64,000 nucleotides of DNA from Chloroflexi bacterium GWB2_49_20. GTDB lineage: Bacteria > Chloroflexota > Anaerolineae > Anaerolineales > Villigracilaceae. The stretch is from contig MGMF01000021.1 in assembly GCA_001796335.1 (NCBI GenBank), positions 310,001-374,000 on the forward strand, written 5' to 3'. The number at the start of each line of letters is the position of its first letter. Within the stretch, counting starts at the first letter, position 1. The position numbers and the translations under genes were made by a program. Shown one piece after another: positions 53,810-62,454 of the stretch. Under the pieces are notes generated by a model. The model saw nothing but the letters and a program-made list of their open reading frames with translations, had not been told where the DNA came from and did no database searches.

Positions 53810-55051
53810 ATGTCTGGTAAAACTGTGCTTATACTGGGTGGAGGCATCGGCGGACTCGTCTCCGCCAACGAATTGCGGCGGCTCCTGCCCTCCGAACACC
53901 GTATCGTGTTGGTCGAGAAAAATCTCAGACACGCTTTTGCACCCTCCTTCCTGTGGCTGATGACTGGTGACCGCCGACCAGAACAGATCACGCGGGACGT
54001 GCGCCAACTCGTTCACCCCGGCGTTGAGGTGATCCTGACTGAAGCGCAGGCGATTGACCTGTCCAATCGCCGTGTGCAGACCAGTGCGCAGGCGCTGAAT
54101 TACGATTATCTTATCGTCGCCCTCGGAGCGGAACTAGCCCCCGGTGCCATCCCCGGTTTGGCGGAGAGCGCACAGACCTATTTCACATTCGATGGAGCAA
54201 TGAAATTACGAGATACATTGCAAAACTTCGCTGGTGGAAAGGTGGCTGTGGTCGTAAGCTCCTTGCCCTATAAATGCCCCGGCGCGCCGCACGAAGGCGC
54301 TATGCTCATTGCCAATACGCTCTGCAAGCGCGGCTTGAACAACAACACCGAAGTACATTTATTCACGCCGGAGCCTCAGCCCATGCCGGTGGCGGGACCA
54401 AATTTGGGTGACGCGGTGAAACAGATGCTCGAAGATCGAGGTGTTGCCTTTCATCCTCTGCACAAACTGAGCCATGTAAATCCTGATGTCGGCGAACTTA
54501 CCTTCGACGGAAAAGAATCATTCCGTTACAACTTACTGGTCGCCATCCCGCCTCACCGCGGGCCGCACATCGCTCAAGAAGCTGGGTTGACCAATGAGGC
54601 TGGCTGGATCCCGGTGGATCGCGCTACCCTCCAGACAAAGCACGAAAATGTGTACGCGATCGGCGACGCGGCAGCCATCTCCATCCCCGGGCGCTGGAAG
54701 CCCGACGTGCCTATGATGTTGCCAAAAGCTGGCGTGTTTGCCCATGCCCAAGCAGAGGTAGTTGCGCGCCGCGTCGCCGCTGAGATCGCGGGGACTGGCG
54801 AGCGAGCAAATTTTCCTGGCATTGGCTATTGCATGCTGGAGGCAGGCGAAAGTCTGGCAGGATTCGCGTACGGCAATTTTTACGCTGAACCGTCTCCGCA
54901 GATCGAACTCCGCAAGATGGGCAAATCCTGGCATTTCGGCAAAGTGCTGTTCGAGCAGTGGTGGTTGTCTCCCTACGGCTTGAAACGCGAGGCGCTGCAC
55001 ATGATTCTGTCGCTTGGCGGCAGGACGCTAGGCATACCGATCATCATTTAA
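53810..55051 (+). CDS. Sulfide:quinone oxidoreductase-like flavoprotein
   Basis: 413 residues. FAD motif LILGGGIGGL at the start, a second dinucleotide segment (KVAVVVSSLPYKCPGAP) with Cys near 155, GDAAAI for FAD ribityl, and GYCMLEAGESL with Cys near 340, so two Cys for a sulfur bridge are plausible. A C-terminal amphipathic segment (WWLSPYGLKREALHMI) fits membrane association. Oxidises sulfide to polysulfide in SQR relatives. Confidence 0.88.
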   Translation: MSGKTVLILGGGIGGLVSANELRRLLPSEHRIVLVEKNLRHAFAPSFLWLMTGDRRPEQITRDVRQLVHPGVEVILTEAQAIDLSNRRVQTSAQALNYDYLIVALGAELAPGAIPGLAESAQTYFTFDGAMKLRDTLQNFAGGKVAVVVSSLPYKCPGAPHEGAMLIANTLCKRGLNNNTEVHLFTPEPQPMPVAGPNLGDAVKQMLEDRGVAFHPLHKLSHVNPDVGELTFDGKESFRYNLLVAIPPHRGPHIAQEAGLTNEAGWIPVDRATLQTKHENVYAIGDAAAISIPGRWKPDVPMMLPKAGVFAHAQAEVVARRVAAEIAGTGERANFPGIGYCMLEAGESLAGFAYGNFYAEPSPQIELRKMGKSWHFGKVLFEQWWLSPYGLKREALHMILSLGGRTLGIPIII

Positions 55052-55143
55052 TCTACCTTTACGAATTCTTTATCAAATCTTTACATCAGCGTGGGAGAAT
55101 ATAAAGAAACGTAATTGATAATACTTTTGAAAGGAGAACGACT

Positions 55144-55434
55144 ATGTGTGGTTGTATGTTAATGCACGCGGCGATGGATCACGAGGGACACCAGACCTCC
55201 ACCCAGCCTGCCTCTACGCCGCAAGCCAACGTGACGTCTGCCGTCAGCGGGCAACTATGCGTCGATTGCAGTTTCCCTCTGGGACAGGGTTTTGCTTTTT
55301 GCCCCAACTGCGGCATGAACCTCAAAACGTCCGAATGTTCCGCCTGTGGGCAAAAAGTTGATCCTAGTTGGTCTGTGTGCGCCTTTTGCGGATCGCTGCT
55401 TAATGAAACGGAAAAACAACCAGCCCATCATTAG
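55144..55434 (+). CDS. MCGC-start protein with zinc ribbons
   Basis: 96 residues: MCGCMLMHAAMDHEGH opening, a linker, then two ribbons (CVDC...CPNC and CSAC...CAFC) and a His tail. AAAGGAGAACGACT precedes the ATG. Same plan as 47371, and its opening matches the 53423 peptide. Confidence 0.72.
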   Translation: MCGCMLMHAAMDHEGHQTSTQPASTPQANVTSAVSGQLCVDCSFPLGQGFAFCPNCGMNLKTSECSACGQKVDPSWSVCAFCGSLLNETEKQPAHH

Positions 55435-55477
55435 GCTGAGGTGTTTTACCAGATAATGAATCTTAAAGGAATGACCG

Positions 55478-55813
55478 ATGAATAAAGTTAATTGGACTGT
55501 GGTCGTTGTGACCGTCATCATCGCCCTGTTCGTCTTGATGGTTGGCGCAAGCCTGCTGGGCGGGTGGGGATACGGCAATTACGGATACGGCGGATGGGGA
55601 ATGATGGGCCCATGGATGATGGGTGGTATGTTCTTCATGTTGCTGATTCCTAGTGGCTTTCTCGTGTTGACCGTGCTGGGTATCGCCTGGCTCGTACGGG
55701 CTATCAGCGGCGGGACCAATCCTGCCGCCCCTGCTCATCCTTGTCCATCCTGCGGGCGCGGCGTACAGACCGACTGGCGCAATTGCCCATACTGTGGCGC
55801 GCCACTAACTTAG
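55478..55813 (+). CDS. Membrane protein with Gly/Met-rich loop and zinc ribbon
   Basis: 111 residues: helix (about 7-27), loop GYGGWGMMGPWMMGGMFFM, second helix (about 50-72), ribbon CPSCGRG...CPYCGAP. Paralog of the 47643 gene, again next to an MCG-start zinc-ribbon gene. Confidence 0.75.
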   Translation: MNKVNWTVVVVTVIIALFVLMVGASLLGGWGYGNYGYGGWGMMGPWMMGGMFFMLLIPSGFLVLTVLGIAWLVRAISGGTNPAAPAHPCPSCGRGVQTDWRNCPYCGAPLT

Positions 55814-55836
55814 TAATCTGCTTATCCCGGCAAATA

Positions 55837-55862
55837 CGAGCGCAGAGATTTCTCTGCGCTCG
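55837..55862. terminator. Terminator between convergent genes
   Basis: Perfect 12-bp arms CGAGCGCAGAGA and TCTCTGCGCTCG with a tight loop, between 55813 (plus) and 55878 (minus). Confidence 0.75.
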
Positions 55863-55877
55863 CTGCTATTAACTGCA

Positions 55878-56255
55878 CTACTCAGCGATTAGCTTACCAC
55901 GCAACATCCCCATCTTGCACTGGAAGCCGTACTCTCCGGGCTTTTCCGGGGTAAATTCCAGCGTCACTGGCTGACCTTCAGGTAAAAGCGAACTCTTGTT
56001 AAAATCCGGGAAAAGCACTTCCTCGGAGCAAGCTGAACTTTCCTGGCGTGTGAACGTCAGGCGCACCGGACGGCCGGACTTGACCACGATCACATCCGGA
56101 GTGTAACCGCCCTTGACAGTTATGGCTACTTCCTGCGCGCCGGTCGCGCTCATGGCAGCGCGCGTCTGCCCCTTGGGAGCGAACCAGAAAAACCAGGCAA
56201 TGAAAAAACCAAGAGCAATCCCACCCAGGGTGACGATGATTTGTGCGGTTGTCAT
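55878..56255 (-). CDS. Membrane-anchored cupredoxin-like protein
   Basis: 125 residues from ATG 56255 (GAGAGGAGA upstream). One helix, then a cupredoxin with QESSACSEEVLFP and FQCKMGMLRGK. This Cys/Met-rich type is usual beside copper ATPases. It overlaps the next gene by 4 bases. Confidence 0.8.
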   Translation of the reverse strand: MTTAQIIVTLGGIALGFFIAWFFWFAPKGQTRAAMSATGAQEVAITVKGGYTPDVIVVKSGRPVRLTFTRQESSACSEEVLFPDFNKSSLLPEGQPVTLEFTPEKPGEYGFQCKMGMLRGKLIAE

Positions 56256-56569
56256 CGAAAATCTCCTCTCGCAGCTTTTAATTTTTCTCGCAACATCTCC
56301 ACCGATGGCCAGCCTCTCAGGCCCTCTGGTGTTATGTAAACCCGGCAACTGAGTGAATAGGTATCCCGCTCTTCCGGCCATAAATCCTGGCCATCTGCGA
56401 GGAAGGACGGTGAGCCCAGGAATTTTAAACGGGCTGCATCAGTGTCATTTTTGACCTTGATCACTTCCACAAAATCCTCAAGTTGTTCCATTTGTAGGGC
56501 GGTTTTTAACTTTTCCAATCCCGTTTGCCAGGAAGGGCAACCATCAAAGTACAATAGTTCGATTTTCAT
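56252..56569 (-). CDS. Thioredoxin-like protein with single Cys
   Basis: 105 residues from ATG 56569; a GTG at 56581 is also possible. KIELLYFDGCPSW is a shortened thioredoxin active site found in proteins beside copper or mercury genes, followed by a cis-Pro-type segment GSPSFLADGQDLW. May carry metal or thiol equivalents. Confidence 0.65.
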   Translation of the reverse strand: MKIELLYFDGCPSWQTGLEKLKTALQMEQLEDFVEVIKVKNDTDAARLKFLGSPSFLADGQDLWPEERDTYSLSCRVYITPEGLRGWPSVEMLREKLKAARGDFR

Positions 56570-56577
56570 CACACATC

Positions 56578-59211
56578 TCACTTTACAGAAAATTTCGGCT
56601 TGAAGCTGCGCAGACGGTTGGCATTGCCTACCACTGTCACAGATGAGAAGGCCATCGCTGCGCCAGCGATCAACGGATTGAGCAGTATGCCAAAGAAGGG
56701 GAACAGCACACCCATCGCCACCGGCAAACCAAGCGCATTGTAGATAAAGGCTCCAAACAGATTTTGTTTGATATTGCCCATCGTGGCCCGGCTGACTTCA
56801 ATGGCAGTCACAACACCTTTTAAGCTGCCCTTGATCAGGGTGATGTCAGAAGCTTCGATGGCTACATCCGTGCCGGTTCCGATGGCCAGGCCAACATCCG
56901 CCTGAGCCAAAGCCGGGGCGTCATTAATTCCATCGCCAACCATTGCCACCAGCTTGCCTTCGGCCTGCAATAAGTGAACATTTTTCGCCTTGTCTTCGGG
57001 CAGTACTTCTGCCAACACTCGATCAACGCCCACCTTGCGGGCAATAGCCTGGGCGGTGCGCTGGTTGTCTCCGGTGATCATGACCACTTCGATGCCCATT
57101 TTTTGCAAGGCAGAAATGGCTTCGGCGGAGTCTTCCTTGACCGTATCGGCTACAGCCACAATCCCGGCCGCCTGGCCATCCACTGCCATATACATGGGTG
57201 TTTTGCCGTCATCGGCCAGGGAGGTTGCTTTTTGTTCGAGATCACCCAGGTTGATCTTTTCACGATTCATCATTTTCAGATTACCAAGCACCACCCGCCT
57301 GCCGTCCACGGTAGCGATCACACCGAACCCCGGAACCGCCTCGAAAGCGGATGGTTCGCTCAAGGCGATACCCTTCGCCTTTGCACCTTCGACAATCGCT
57401 TCTGCCAGGGGATGTTCGGAAGAACGCTCCACCGAGGCAGCCAGGTGCAAGAGGTCATTTTCCTGCCAGGCAGCAGCTAAAACTGTATCGGTCAATTCGG
57501 GCTTGCCCTTGGTGATCGTCCCGGTCTTGTCCAATATCACGATTTTGATCCCCTGAGCAGTTTGCAGGGCTTCGCCGGAGCGGATCAGGATGCCATTTTC
57601 CGCACCTTTGCCAATCCCAACCATCAGGCTCATTGGAGTGGCCAGACCCAGGGCGCACGGGCAGGCTATGATCAGGACTGTCACGGCTGTGACCAGGGCG
57701 TATACTAACTGCGGTTGCGGACCGAAGTCGAACCAGAGTATGAAGGTCAGTACGGCCAGAATCATTACAACCGGAACAAAGTAGCCAGACACCTTATCAG
57801 CCATGCGGGCGATGGGAGCTTTGCTGTTCTGGGCATCCTGCACCATCTTTACAATCTGCGCCAGTGCTGTATCCTTGCCAACTTTGGTGGCGCGGAACTT
57901 GAAAGCGCCAGTCTTGTTGAGCGTAGCCCCTATGACCTCGTCACCCGGTCTTTTGGATGCGGGCAGCGACTCTCCGGTCAGCATGGATTCATCCACCGCA
58001 GAGCTTCCTTCCAGGATCAGGCCATCCACCGGCACCTTCTCTCCGGGGCGGACCTGCACCACGTCACCCACCAGGACTTCCTCGACCGGGATGTCCAGTT
58101 CCTGGCCATTCCTGACCACACGGGCGGTCTTGGCTTGCAGACCCATCAGTTTCTTTATGGCCTCGCTGGTACGGCCTTTGGCACGCAGTTCGAGCGCCTG
58201 ACCGAGTACCACCAGGGCGATAACCACCGCCACCACATCATAGAACGGCTCAGATGTGCCTTCTGGAAAGATGGATGGAAATAGAATGGCAATGGTGGAA
58301 TAGAGCCAGGCCGCCGCTGTCCCCAGGGCGATCAGGCTGTTCATATTGGCGGAGCGATGCTTGAGGGCCGCCCATGCACCGGTAAAAAAGTCGCTGCCTG
58401 ACCAGAACAGCACTGGCAGAGTCAGTAGAGCTGTCATTCCCCATGCCAGGCGCAGGGTCTCCATACTCCAATCACGCACGAAAGGTACGAATTTGGAATA
58501 GGCAGTCACCAGAACCGGCAGTGATATGAAAGCTGCAAACCAAAACCGGTTCATCAATCGCCGGTACTCTTTTTCGTGGGCTGCTTGTTGCTTGTCAATT
58601 GGCTCTTCACTGGTCGCAGGATTGGGCTTGTACCCCCAGGACTCGATGGCAGTATTAAGATCAGCCAGGGTTGTCTTCTCAGGGAGGTAATCAACCGTGG
58701 CTTCCTGGGTGGCAACGTTGACAGAAACGCTTAATACGCCTGGCGTGGCCCGCAATTCGCCTTCGATAAATTTCACACACGATGCGCAACGTAAATTCTG
58801 GATGCCAATGCGCGTCTGTGTACCACCAATTTGGTATCCTGCTGAACGGACCAGTTCTGCCAATTTGGTCAGAGTTATCACTTTAGGGTCGTATGTCACC
58901 TGGGCAATTCCGGCAGCGCGATTGACCACCACGCGACTCATCCCGGATTGTGCTTTCAGCGAGGATTCAAGCTGTACTGAGTCGCTATTTTTCTTTAACC
59001 CCTGGATAGGTATATTAAGTTGTGCCAGCGATAATTCCGGGTTGACGCCGGTTGTGGCAGAAGTAGCCATGGCATAACGATGTGGGTCAGTGTCAAATTT
59101 CCCTACACAGTCTTCCGAGCAGAAGTAAAATTTCTGCCCCATATGCTCCCGAGATGCAAAAACAGTATCTGGGTCAATTTCCATTCCGCAGACCGGGTCT
59201 TTTTTAGTCAT
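56578..59211 (-). CDS. Cu(I) P1B-type ATPase with N-terminal YHS domain
   Basis: 877 residues from ATG 59211 (GGAAGG upstream); the frame to 59277 is less likely. Order: YHS domain (about 3-45, DPVCGM and YFCSEDC), an HMA-like domain without CxxC (about 62-125), an HMA with CASC (about 145), eight helices with CPC (about 518), [11 protein letters not shown] (SEHPLA) and GDGINDAP. Second copper pump of the window, co-transcribed with a thioredoxin-like and a cupredoxin gene. Confidence 0.93.
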   Translation of the reverse strand: MTKKDPVCGMEIDPDTVFASREHMGQKFYFCSEDCVGKFDTDPHRYAMATSATTGVNPELSLAQLNIPIQGLKKNSDSVQLESSLKAQSGMSRVVVNRAAGIAQVTYDPKVITLTKLAELVRSAGYQIGGTQTRIGIQNLRCASCVKFIEGELRATPGVLSVSVNVATQEATVDYLPEKTTLADLNTAIESWGYKPNPATSEEPIDKQQAAHEKEYRRLMNRFWFAAFISLPVLVTAYSKFVPFVRDWSMETLRLAWGMTALLTLPVLFWSGSDFFTGAWAALKHRSANMNSLIALGTAAAWLYSTIAILFPSIFPEGTSEPFYDVVAVVIALVVLGQALELRAKGRTSEAIKKLMGLQAKTARVVRNGQELDIPVEEVLVGDVVQVRPGEKVPVDGLILEGSSAVDESMLTGESLPASKRPGDEVIGATLNKTGAFKFRATKVGKDTALAQIVKMVQDAQNSKAPIARMADKVSGYFVPVVMILAVLTFILWFDFGPQPQLVYALVTAVTVLIIACPCALGLATPMSLMVGIGKGAENGILIRSGEALQTAQGIKIVILDKTGTITKGKPELTDTVLAAAWQENDLLHLAASVERSSEHPLAEAIVEGAKAKGIALSEPSAFEAVPGFGVIATVDGRRVVLGNLKMMNREKINLGDLEQKATSLADDGKTPMYMAVDGQAAGIVAVADTVKEDSAEAISALQKMGIEVVMITGDNQRTAQAIARKVGVDRVLAEVLPEDKAKNVHLLQAEGKLVAMVGDGINDAPALAQADVGLAIGTGTDVAIEASDITLIKGSLKGVVTAIEVSRATMGNIKQNLFGAFIYNALGLPVAMGVLFPFFGILLNPLIAGAAMAFSSVTVVGNANRLRSFKPKFSVK

Positions 59212-59535
59212 AGGTTCCAACCTTCCTTTTTTGGACATACATAATTTGTGATGTTTACTTCCTTCAGTATACGTCAAAGAAAGATGAGCCGAACAGCGGA
59301 TTTGTGCCTGTTATGTATAAGTGAAATGGCCTATGCTGCATAGAAAACTTAGGTCATTTTGGCAGGATAGATGAGTCAGGTTTGTCAGCATATCGAAGGA
59401 ATATCTGGTTACAGTGTTGATATTCCAAAGAATATACACATCTGAGATCAATGCCGCGATTTGCGATTGGATCAATTCATTTGCCCACTTCTCGCTTGTT
59501 GGGGCATGGGGGAAGGTTTTCTAGGTGGGGGCCCA
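59212..59535. other. Intergenic region before the copper ATPase
   Basis: 324 bases with no convincing gene. It must hold the ATPase promoter, but I could not pick a clear -35/-10 pair or a copy of the recurring operator. Confidence 0.35.
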
Positions 59536-60018
59536 CTATTCTGCTGCTGCATGCCTGAAAAACAGCCTGTAGTACCACGATCCAAGACACCAGAGCGAAA
59601 TGGTAAGGATCGTGGCTCCTATGACAACCATTCCTCCCAAAATAACCCCCAACACTGATAGCCCGAAATAGAAGGACAGGGCTGAACCTGTCAGAAAGGT
59701 GGTGGAAATGAGGTAGGAAAAGCGCCGCGGCTTTGGCGTGGATGGCAGTGGTGGCGCATGAAATAAATGGCGCACACCGAGGTTGTAAACCAGATCAATA
59801 AGCATGGCACTGGGGAATAGAGCCCCACTTAAGGTAACTAGAGCCATTGACCCAATCCAAATAGGCGATTGCAGGACCAATCCGATTACAATCAAGAGGG
59901 TACCTGCTGCGGGTGCGAACCGCAGCGGCAAGGCGTAGCAAGCTTTGGCCTCATCATCAAGGTTTCCAAATCCTTGCTTATTTAGATTATTTTTCGTAAA
60001 CTCACTTAGTTTTGCCAT
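59536..60018 (-). CDS. DUF4395 family membrane protein
   Basis: 160 residues from ATG 60018 (AGAGGATC upstream). Four helices; conserved opening LNKQGFGNLDDEAKACYALP followed by RFAPA. Function unknown; often near thiol-redox genes. Confidence 0.75.
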   Translation of the reverse strand: MAKLSEFTKNNLNKQGFGNLDDEAKACYALPLRFAPAAGTLLIVIGLVLQSPIWIGSMALVTLSGALFPSAMLIDLVYNLGVRHLFHAPPLPSTPKPRRFSYLISTTFLTGSALSFYFGLSVLGVILGGMVVIGATILTISLWCLGSWYYRLFFRHAAAE

Positions 60019-60081
60019 TTTCAAGATCCTCTTTCAGTCTGGAATCGATCATGCACTTCGTCAAATAGCCGCTCATCTGGA

Positions 60082-60323
60082 TCACTTGAGGCTTGCAATC
60101 ACGCGTTGCAACCTGGCTCTGGCTTCCATGGCAACCTCGTTCATCACAGGCTCTCCTTTGAGAGCTCCGATTATTGATAAAGTCTGTCCGCAGTGCGGGC
60201 AGTATTTTCAGTCGTTCCGCCTCATCAATTACTTCTACCTTCAAATCAAGCAGGAATAGACGAAGAGCTGAATGTTCTTCTTCTGTCAGCGCTTCATCTA
60301 AATATAAGCAGGTATCTACTCAT
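60082..60323 (-). pseudogene. Frameshifted small zinc-knuckle protein
   Basis: Minus-strand reading: YLDEALTEEEHSALRLFLLD, then VEVIDEAERLK in one frame, then YCPHCGQTLSIIGALKGEP, MNEVAMEARARLQRVIASLK and stop in the next. The change falls in an AAAA run near 60209, and removing one A joins the parts. The start region (ATG 60323) needs another shift. Either a decayed gene or homopolymer errors. Confidence 0.5.
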
Positions 60324-60332
60324 ACTACAACA

Positions 60333-60369
60333 AACACCCCCCAGCCACCTCCATCAACCGGGGGGTGTT
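60333..60369. terminator. Hairpin upstream of the frameshifted gene
   Basis: 10-bp arms AACACCCCCC and GGGGGGTGTT; can end the minus-strand YHS transcript that stops at 60467. Confidence 0.6.
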
Positions 60370-60397
60370 AATCTCCGCCACTTAGGGGAAGGCCCAA

Positions 60398-60413
60398 TAG
60401 GCAGAAATGCTTA
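60398..60413. promoter_or_regulatory. Operator-like motif
   Basis: TAGGCA-GAAA-TGCTTA, same arms as the 25797 copy, about 75 bases upstream of the frameshifted gene start. Confidence 0.5.
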
Positions 60414-60466
60414 TGGAAACAACCAAAACAGCTTGTCTTTTGGATAAGCCATTTTGAGGGAGCAAT

Positions 60467-60640
60467 TTAGTGATGAGGCGCGTATTTGTCCGCTTTGCCG
60501 AGATACTTCTCAAGTTCTTTGTCAAAGGATTTCTTGCACCCGAACGAGCAGAAGTAGTAGGTTTGTCCTTTATACTTGGATGTGCCAGCGGCGGTTGCGG
60601 GGTCAATATCCATTCCGCAGGCGAGATCTTTAATAGTCAT
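60467..60640 (-). CDS. YHS domain protein
   Basis: 57 residues: TIKDLACGMDIDPATAAG at the start and YYFCSFGCKKSF in the middle, ending in a His pair. Start ATG 60640 with AAAGGCTGG upstream. Nearly the same as 38959 and 61935. Small metal-binding protein. Confidence 0.85.
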   Translation of the reverse strand: MTIKDLACGMDIDPATAAGTSKYKGQTYYFCSFGCKKSFDKELEKYLGKADKYAPHH

Positions 60641-60748
60641 AGGTTCCAGCCTTTCTTAGATAGAGATCTAAATTTCATGAAGTATTTCTTACCTGGTATA
60701 GGACAAAAGAAAAGTGCGGAACAGTGAAATTATGCCTGCTTGAAACTG

Positions 60749-60793
60749 TCAGAAATAGTCTATGCTCATAAGGAAGCATAGACTATTTCTGAC
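60749..60793. terminator. Long imperfect hairpin
   Basis: GTCAGAAATAGTC (60749-60761) pairs with GACTATTTCTGAC (60781-60793), with ATGCT/AGCAT added inside after a bulged T. It follows the small gene at 60821 on the minus strand. Confidence 0.5.
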
Positions 60794-60820
60794 AATGAAG
60801 ATAGTTAAATTGGTGGATGG

Positions 60821-60982
60821 TCATACGTGATGGCTGATCAAAGCGACAATTCTCCAAAAAAGAAATGCGGCAGCCAATATGAGGATCACAATGGTCCAGA
60901 ATTTATCCCAAAAATCCTTGCGCTGCTGTTTGGCTAACCTGACATCCAATTTCTCCTGAGAGGAAACACGCGCCTTCGACAT
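60821..60982 (-). CDS. 53-residue single-helix membrane protein
   Basis: Starts at ATG 60982, 3 bases after the Lgt stop, so it is probably coupled to it. A charged N-terminus (SSQEKLDVRLAKQQRKDF), one helix rich in Trp/Ile/Ala, and a His-His end. No family recognised. Confidence 0.55.
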   Translation of the reverse strand: MSKARVSSQEKLDVRLAKQQRKDFWDKFWTIVILILAAAFLFWRIVALISHHV

Positions 60983-60985
60983 CGC

Positions 60986-61777
60986 TCACCCGGCGGATAC
61001 CATCTGTTGATGGCGCTTCAAGGTTCGCACAATCAGCGGTATTGCAATCACAAAAGAAATCATTGCCACAACCTGTGACTGGGTCAAGCCATAGACCATG
61101 ATCTGGTATGAACTCGTAAAGGCCAGGAAGAAGCGTTCCACGCTGTAAAGGGTCAGGTAGATCAGAAAGAGCAAACCATCCGGCCAGTTCTTCTTGCGCA
61201 GGCTCCAGAGCAGGGCAAAGATGCCAAGGTTGGCGATGATCTCGTACACTGGCATGGGGGTGTAGTACACTCCCAACTGGGGCACCATGGCGTTAGGACT
61301 GGTATAGGCAAAACCGAATGGTCCGTTGGTGGGTTTTCCCATGGCGTCACCGGTAATGACACAAGCGACACGCCCTATAGCCTGCGCCAACACCAAGCCG
61401 GGTGCGGCAGCATCCAGCAGGCGCGGAAACCGCCAGCCCCGTCGCCGCGCCAGTATGGCTCCCACGATTAAACCACCCGTGATTCCGCCCCAAATAGCCA
61501 GTCCTCCTTCCCAGATATTTAGAACACGAATCGGGTCGGCAGCGAAGGTGTCAGACCAGTGGTCGATCACATGAAAGAGCCTAGCGCCGATCAGCCCACC
61601 TAGTACAATCCAAACGGCAATATCATAGATGGCATCTTTTTTGAATCCCTTTCGGGAGGCTTCTTTCGCCACTAGCCAGATGCCCACGATAATGGCAGTC
61701 AGGACAATCAGGCTATACCAGCGAATGTGCAGGTGACCGATGCTGAAGATGATCGGGTCCAGTGTAATAGTAAACAT
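60986..61777 (-). CDS. lgt: Prolipoprotein diacylglyceryl transferase, second copy
   Basis: 263 residues, about seven helices, sharing with the 21243 copy the segments HVIDHWSDTFAADPIRVL, IGRVACVITGDAMGKPT and PMPVYEI. Recent duplication or transfer is likely. It sits among YHS, CcdA and copper genes, so it may be kept for the lipoproteins of that set. Confidence 0.9.
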   Translation of the reverse strand: MFTITLDPIIFSIGHLHIRWYSLIVLTAIIVGIWLVAKEASRKGFKKDAIYDIAVWIVLGGLIGARLFHVIDHWSDTFAADPIRVLNIWEGGLAIWGGITGGLIVGAILARRRGWRFPRLLDAAAPGLVLAQAIGRVACVITGDAMGKPTNGPFGFAYTSPNAMVPQLGVYYTPMPVYEIIANLGIFALLWSLRKKNWPDGLLFLIYLTLYSVERFFLAFTSSYQIMVYGLTQSQVVAMISFVIAIPLIVRTLKRHQQMVSAG

Positions 61778-61835
61778 GTTGGGCTATCTCCTATGCTAAC
61801 TTAAACTGCCCCACAAACCCACGTTTAAGTATAAC

Positions 61836-61870
61836 AATCAAGCTTTCGGGTTTGCACCGAAAGCTTGATT
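61836..61870. terminator. Terminator between the Lgt promoter region and the YHS gene
   Basis: Perfect 14-bp arms AATCAAGCTTTCGG and CCGAAAGCTTGATT with a 7-base loop; on the minus strand it follows the YHS gene ending at 61935. Confidence 0.75.
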
Positions 61871-61934
61871 ACCTGAGGTTATCAAGATGCAGTTCACTTA
61901 AAAGGTAAGGTTTGAATAAAACGTCTGATGATTG

Positions 61935-62111
61935 TCAGTGACTGTGATGCTGGCTGTGATCTTCGGTTTTAATAAATTTCTGCGGTTCTTTATCGAATGC
62001 TTTTTTGCATCCGAGCGAACAAAAATAGAACGTTTGTCCCTTGTATTCGGATTTGCCGGCAGCAGTCTTGGGGTCAACATCCATACCACATACGGGATCT
62101 TTTGTATTCAT
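61935..62111 (-). CDS. YHS domain protein with His-rich tail
   Basis: 58 residues: NTKDPVCGMDVDPKTAAG and FYFCSLGCKKAF, then a tail HSQHHSH that could bind metal. ATG 62111 has AAAGGAT upstream. Same family as 38959 and 60467. Confidence 0.85.
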   Translation of the reverse strand: MNTKDPVCGMDVDPKTAAGKSEYKGQTFYFCSLGCKKAFDKEPQKFIKTEDHSQHHSH

Positions 62112-62169
62112 GGTTTATCCTTTCACTAATAAGAATTGTTGGTATTGTTCGGTTTATAAATCGCAGCAT

Positions 62170-62351
62170 CTACAAATGAATCTGATTATTGTTGTGCACT
62201 GGCTTTGCATGAACTACATACTTATCAGGCTCACGGTCGAACTTGCGTTTGATAACAAGGAACAATAGATGTACATCAGGTCATGATAGACAGTCTTGGC
62301 AGCGGCTTTTTGGGGATCAACCTGCATTCCGCAGATGAGATCTTTTACCAT
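62170..62351 (-). pseudogene. YHS domain gene with frameshift
   Basis: Begins MVKDLICGMQVDPQKAAA then YIYCS, then the frame changes. The expected end (KRKFDREPDKYVVHAKPVH to TAG 62170) is in the next frame. The second Cys of the YHS pair is lost at the junction near 62261. Probably dead. Confidence 0.6.
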
Positions 62352-62454
62352 AACGAAGTCCTTCCCGGGACGATCAAGATGCTCAACTATACGCTTTTTT
62401 CTGCGAATCACCCAGCGCTGATTTGCTTAATGGAAAATAAGCATTTTGGCGCGT

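Noticed and set aside
62424-62443. TGCTTA...TAAGCA inverted repeat
   Set aside because: The half-sites are in the opposite order and spacing to the recurring operator.
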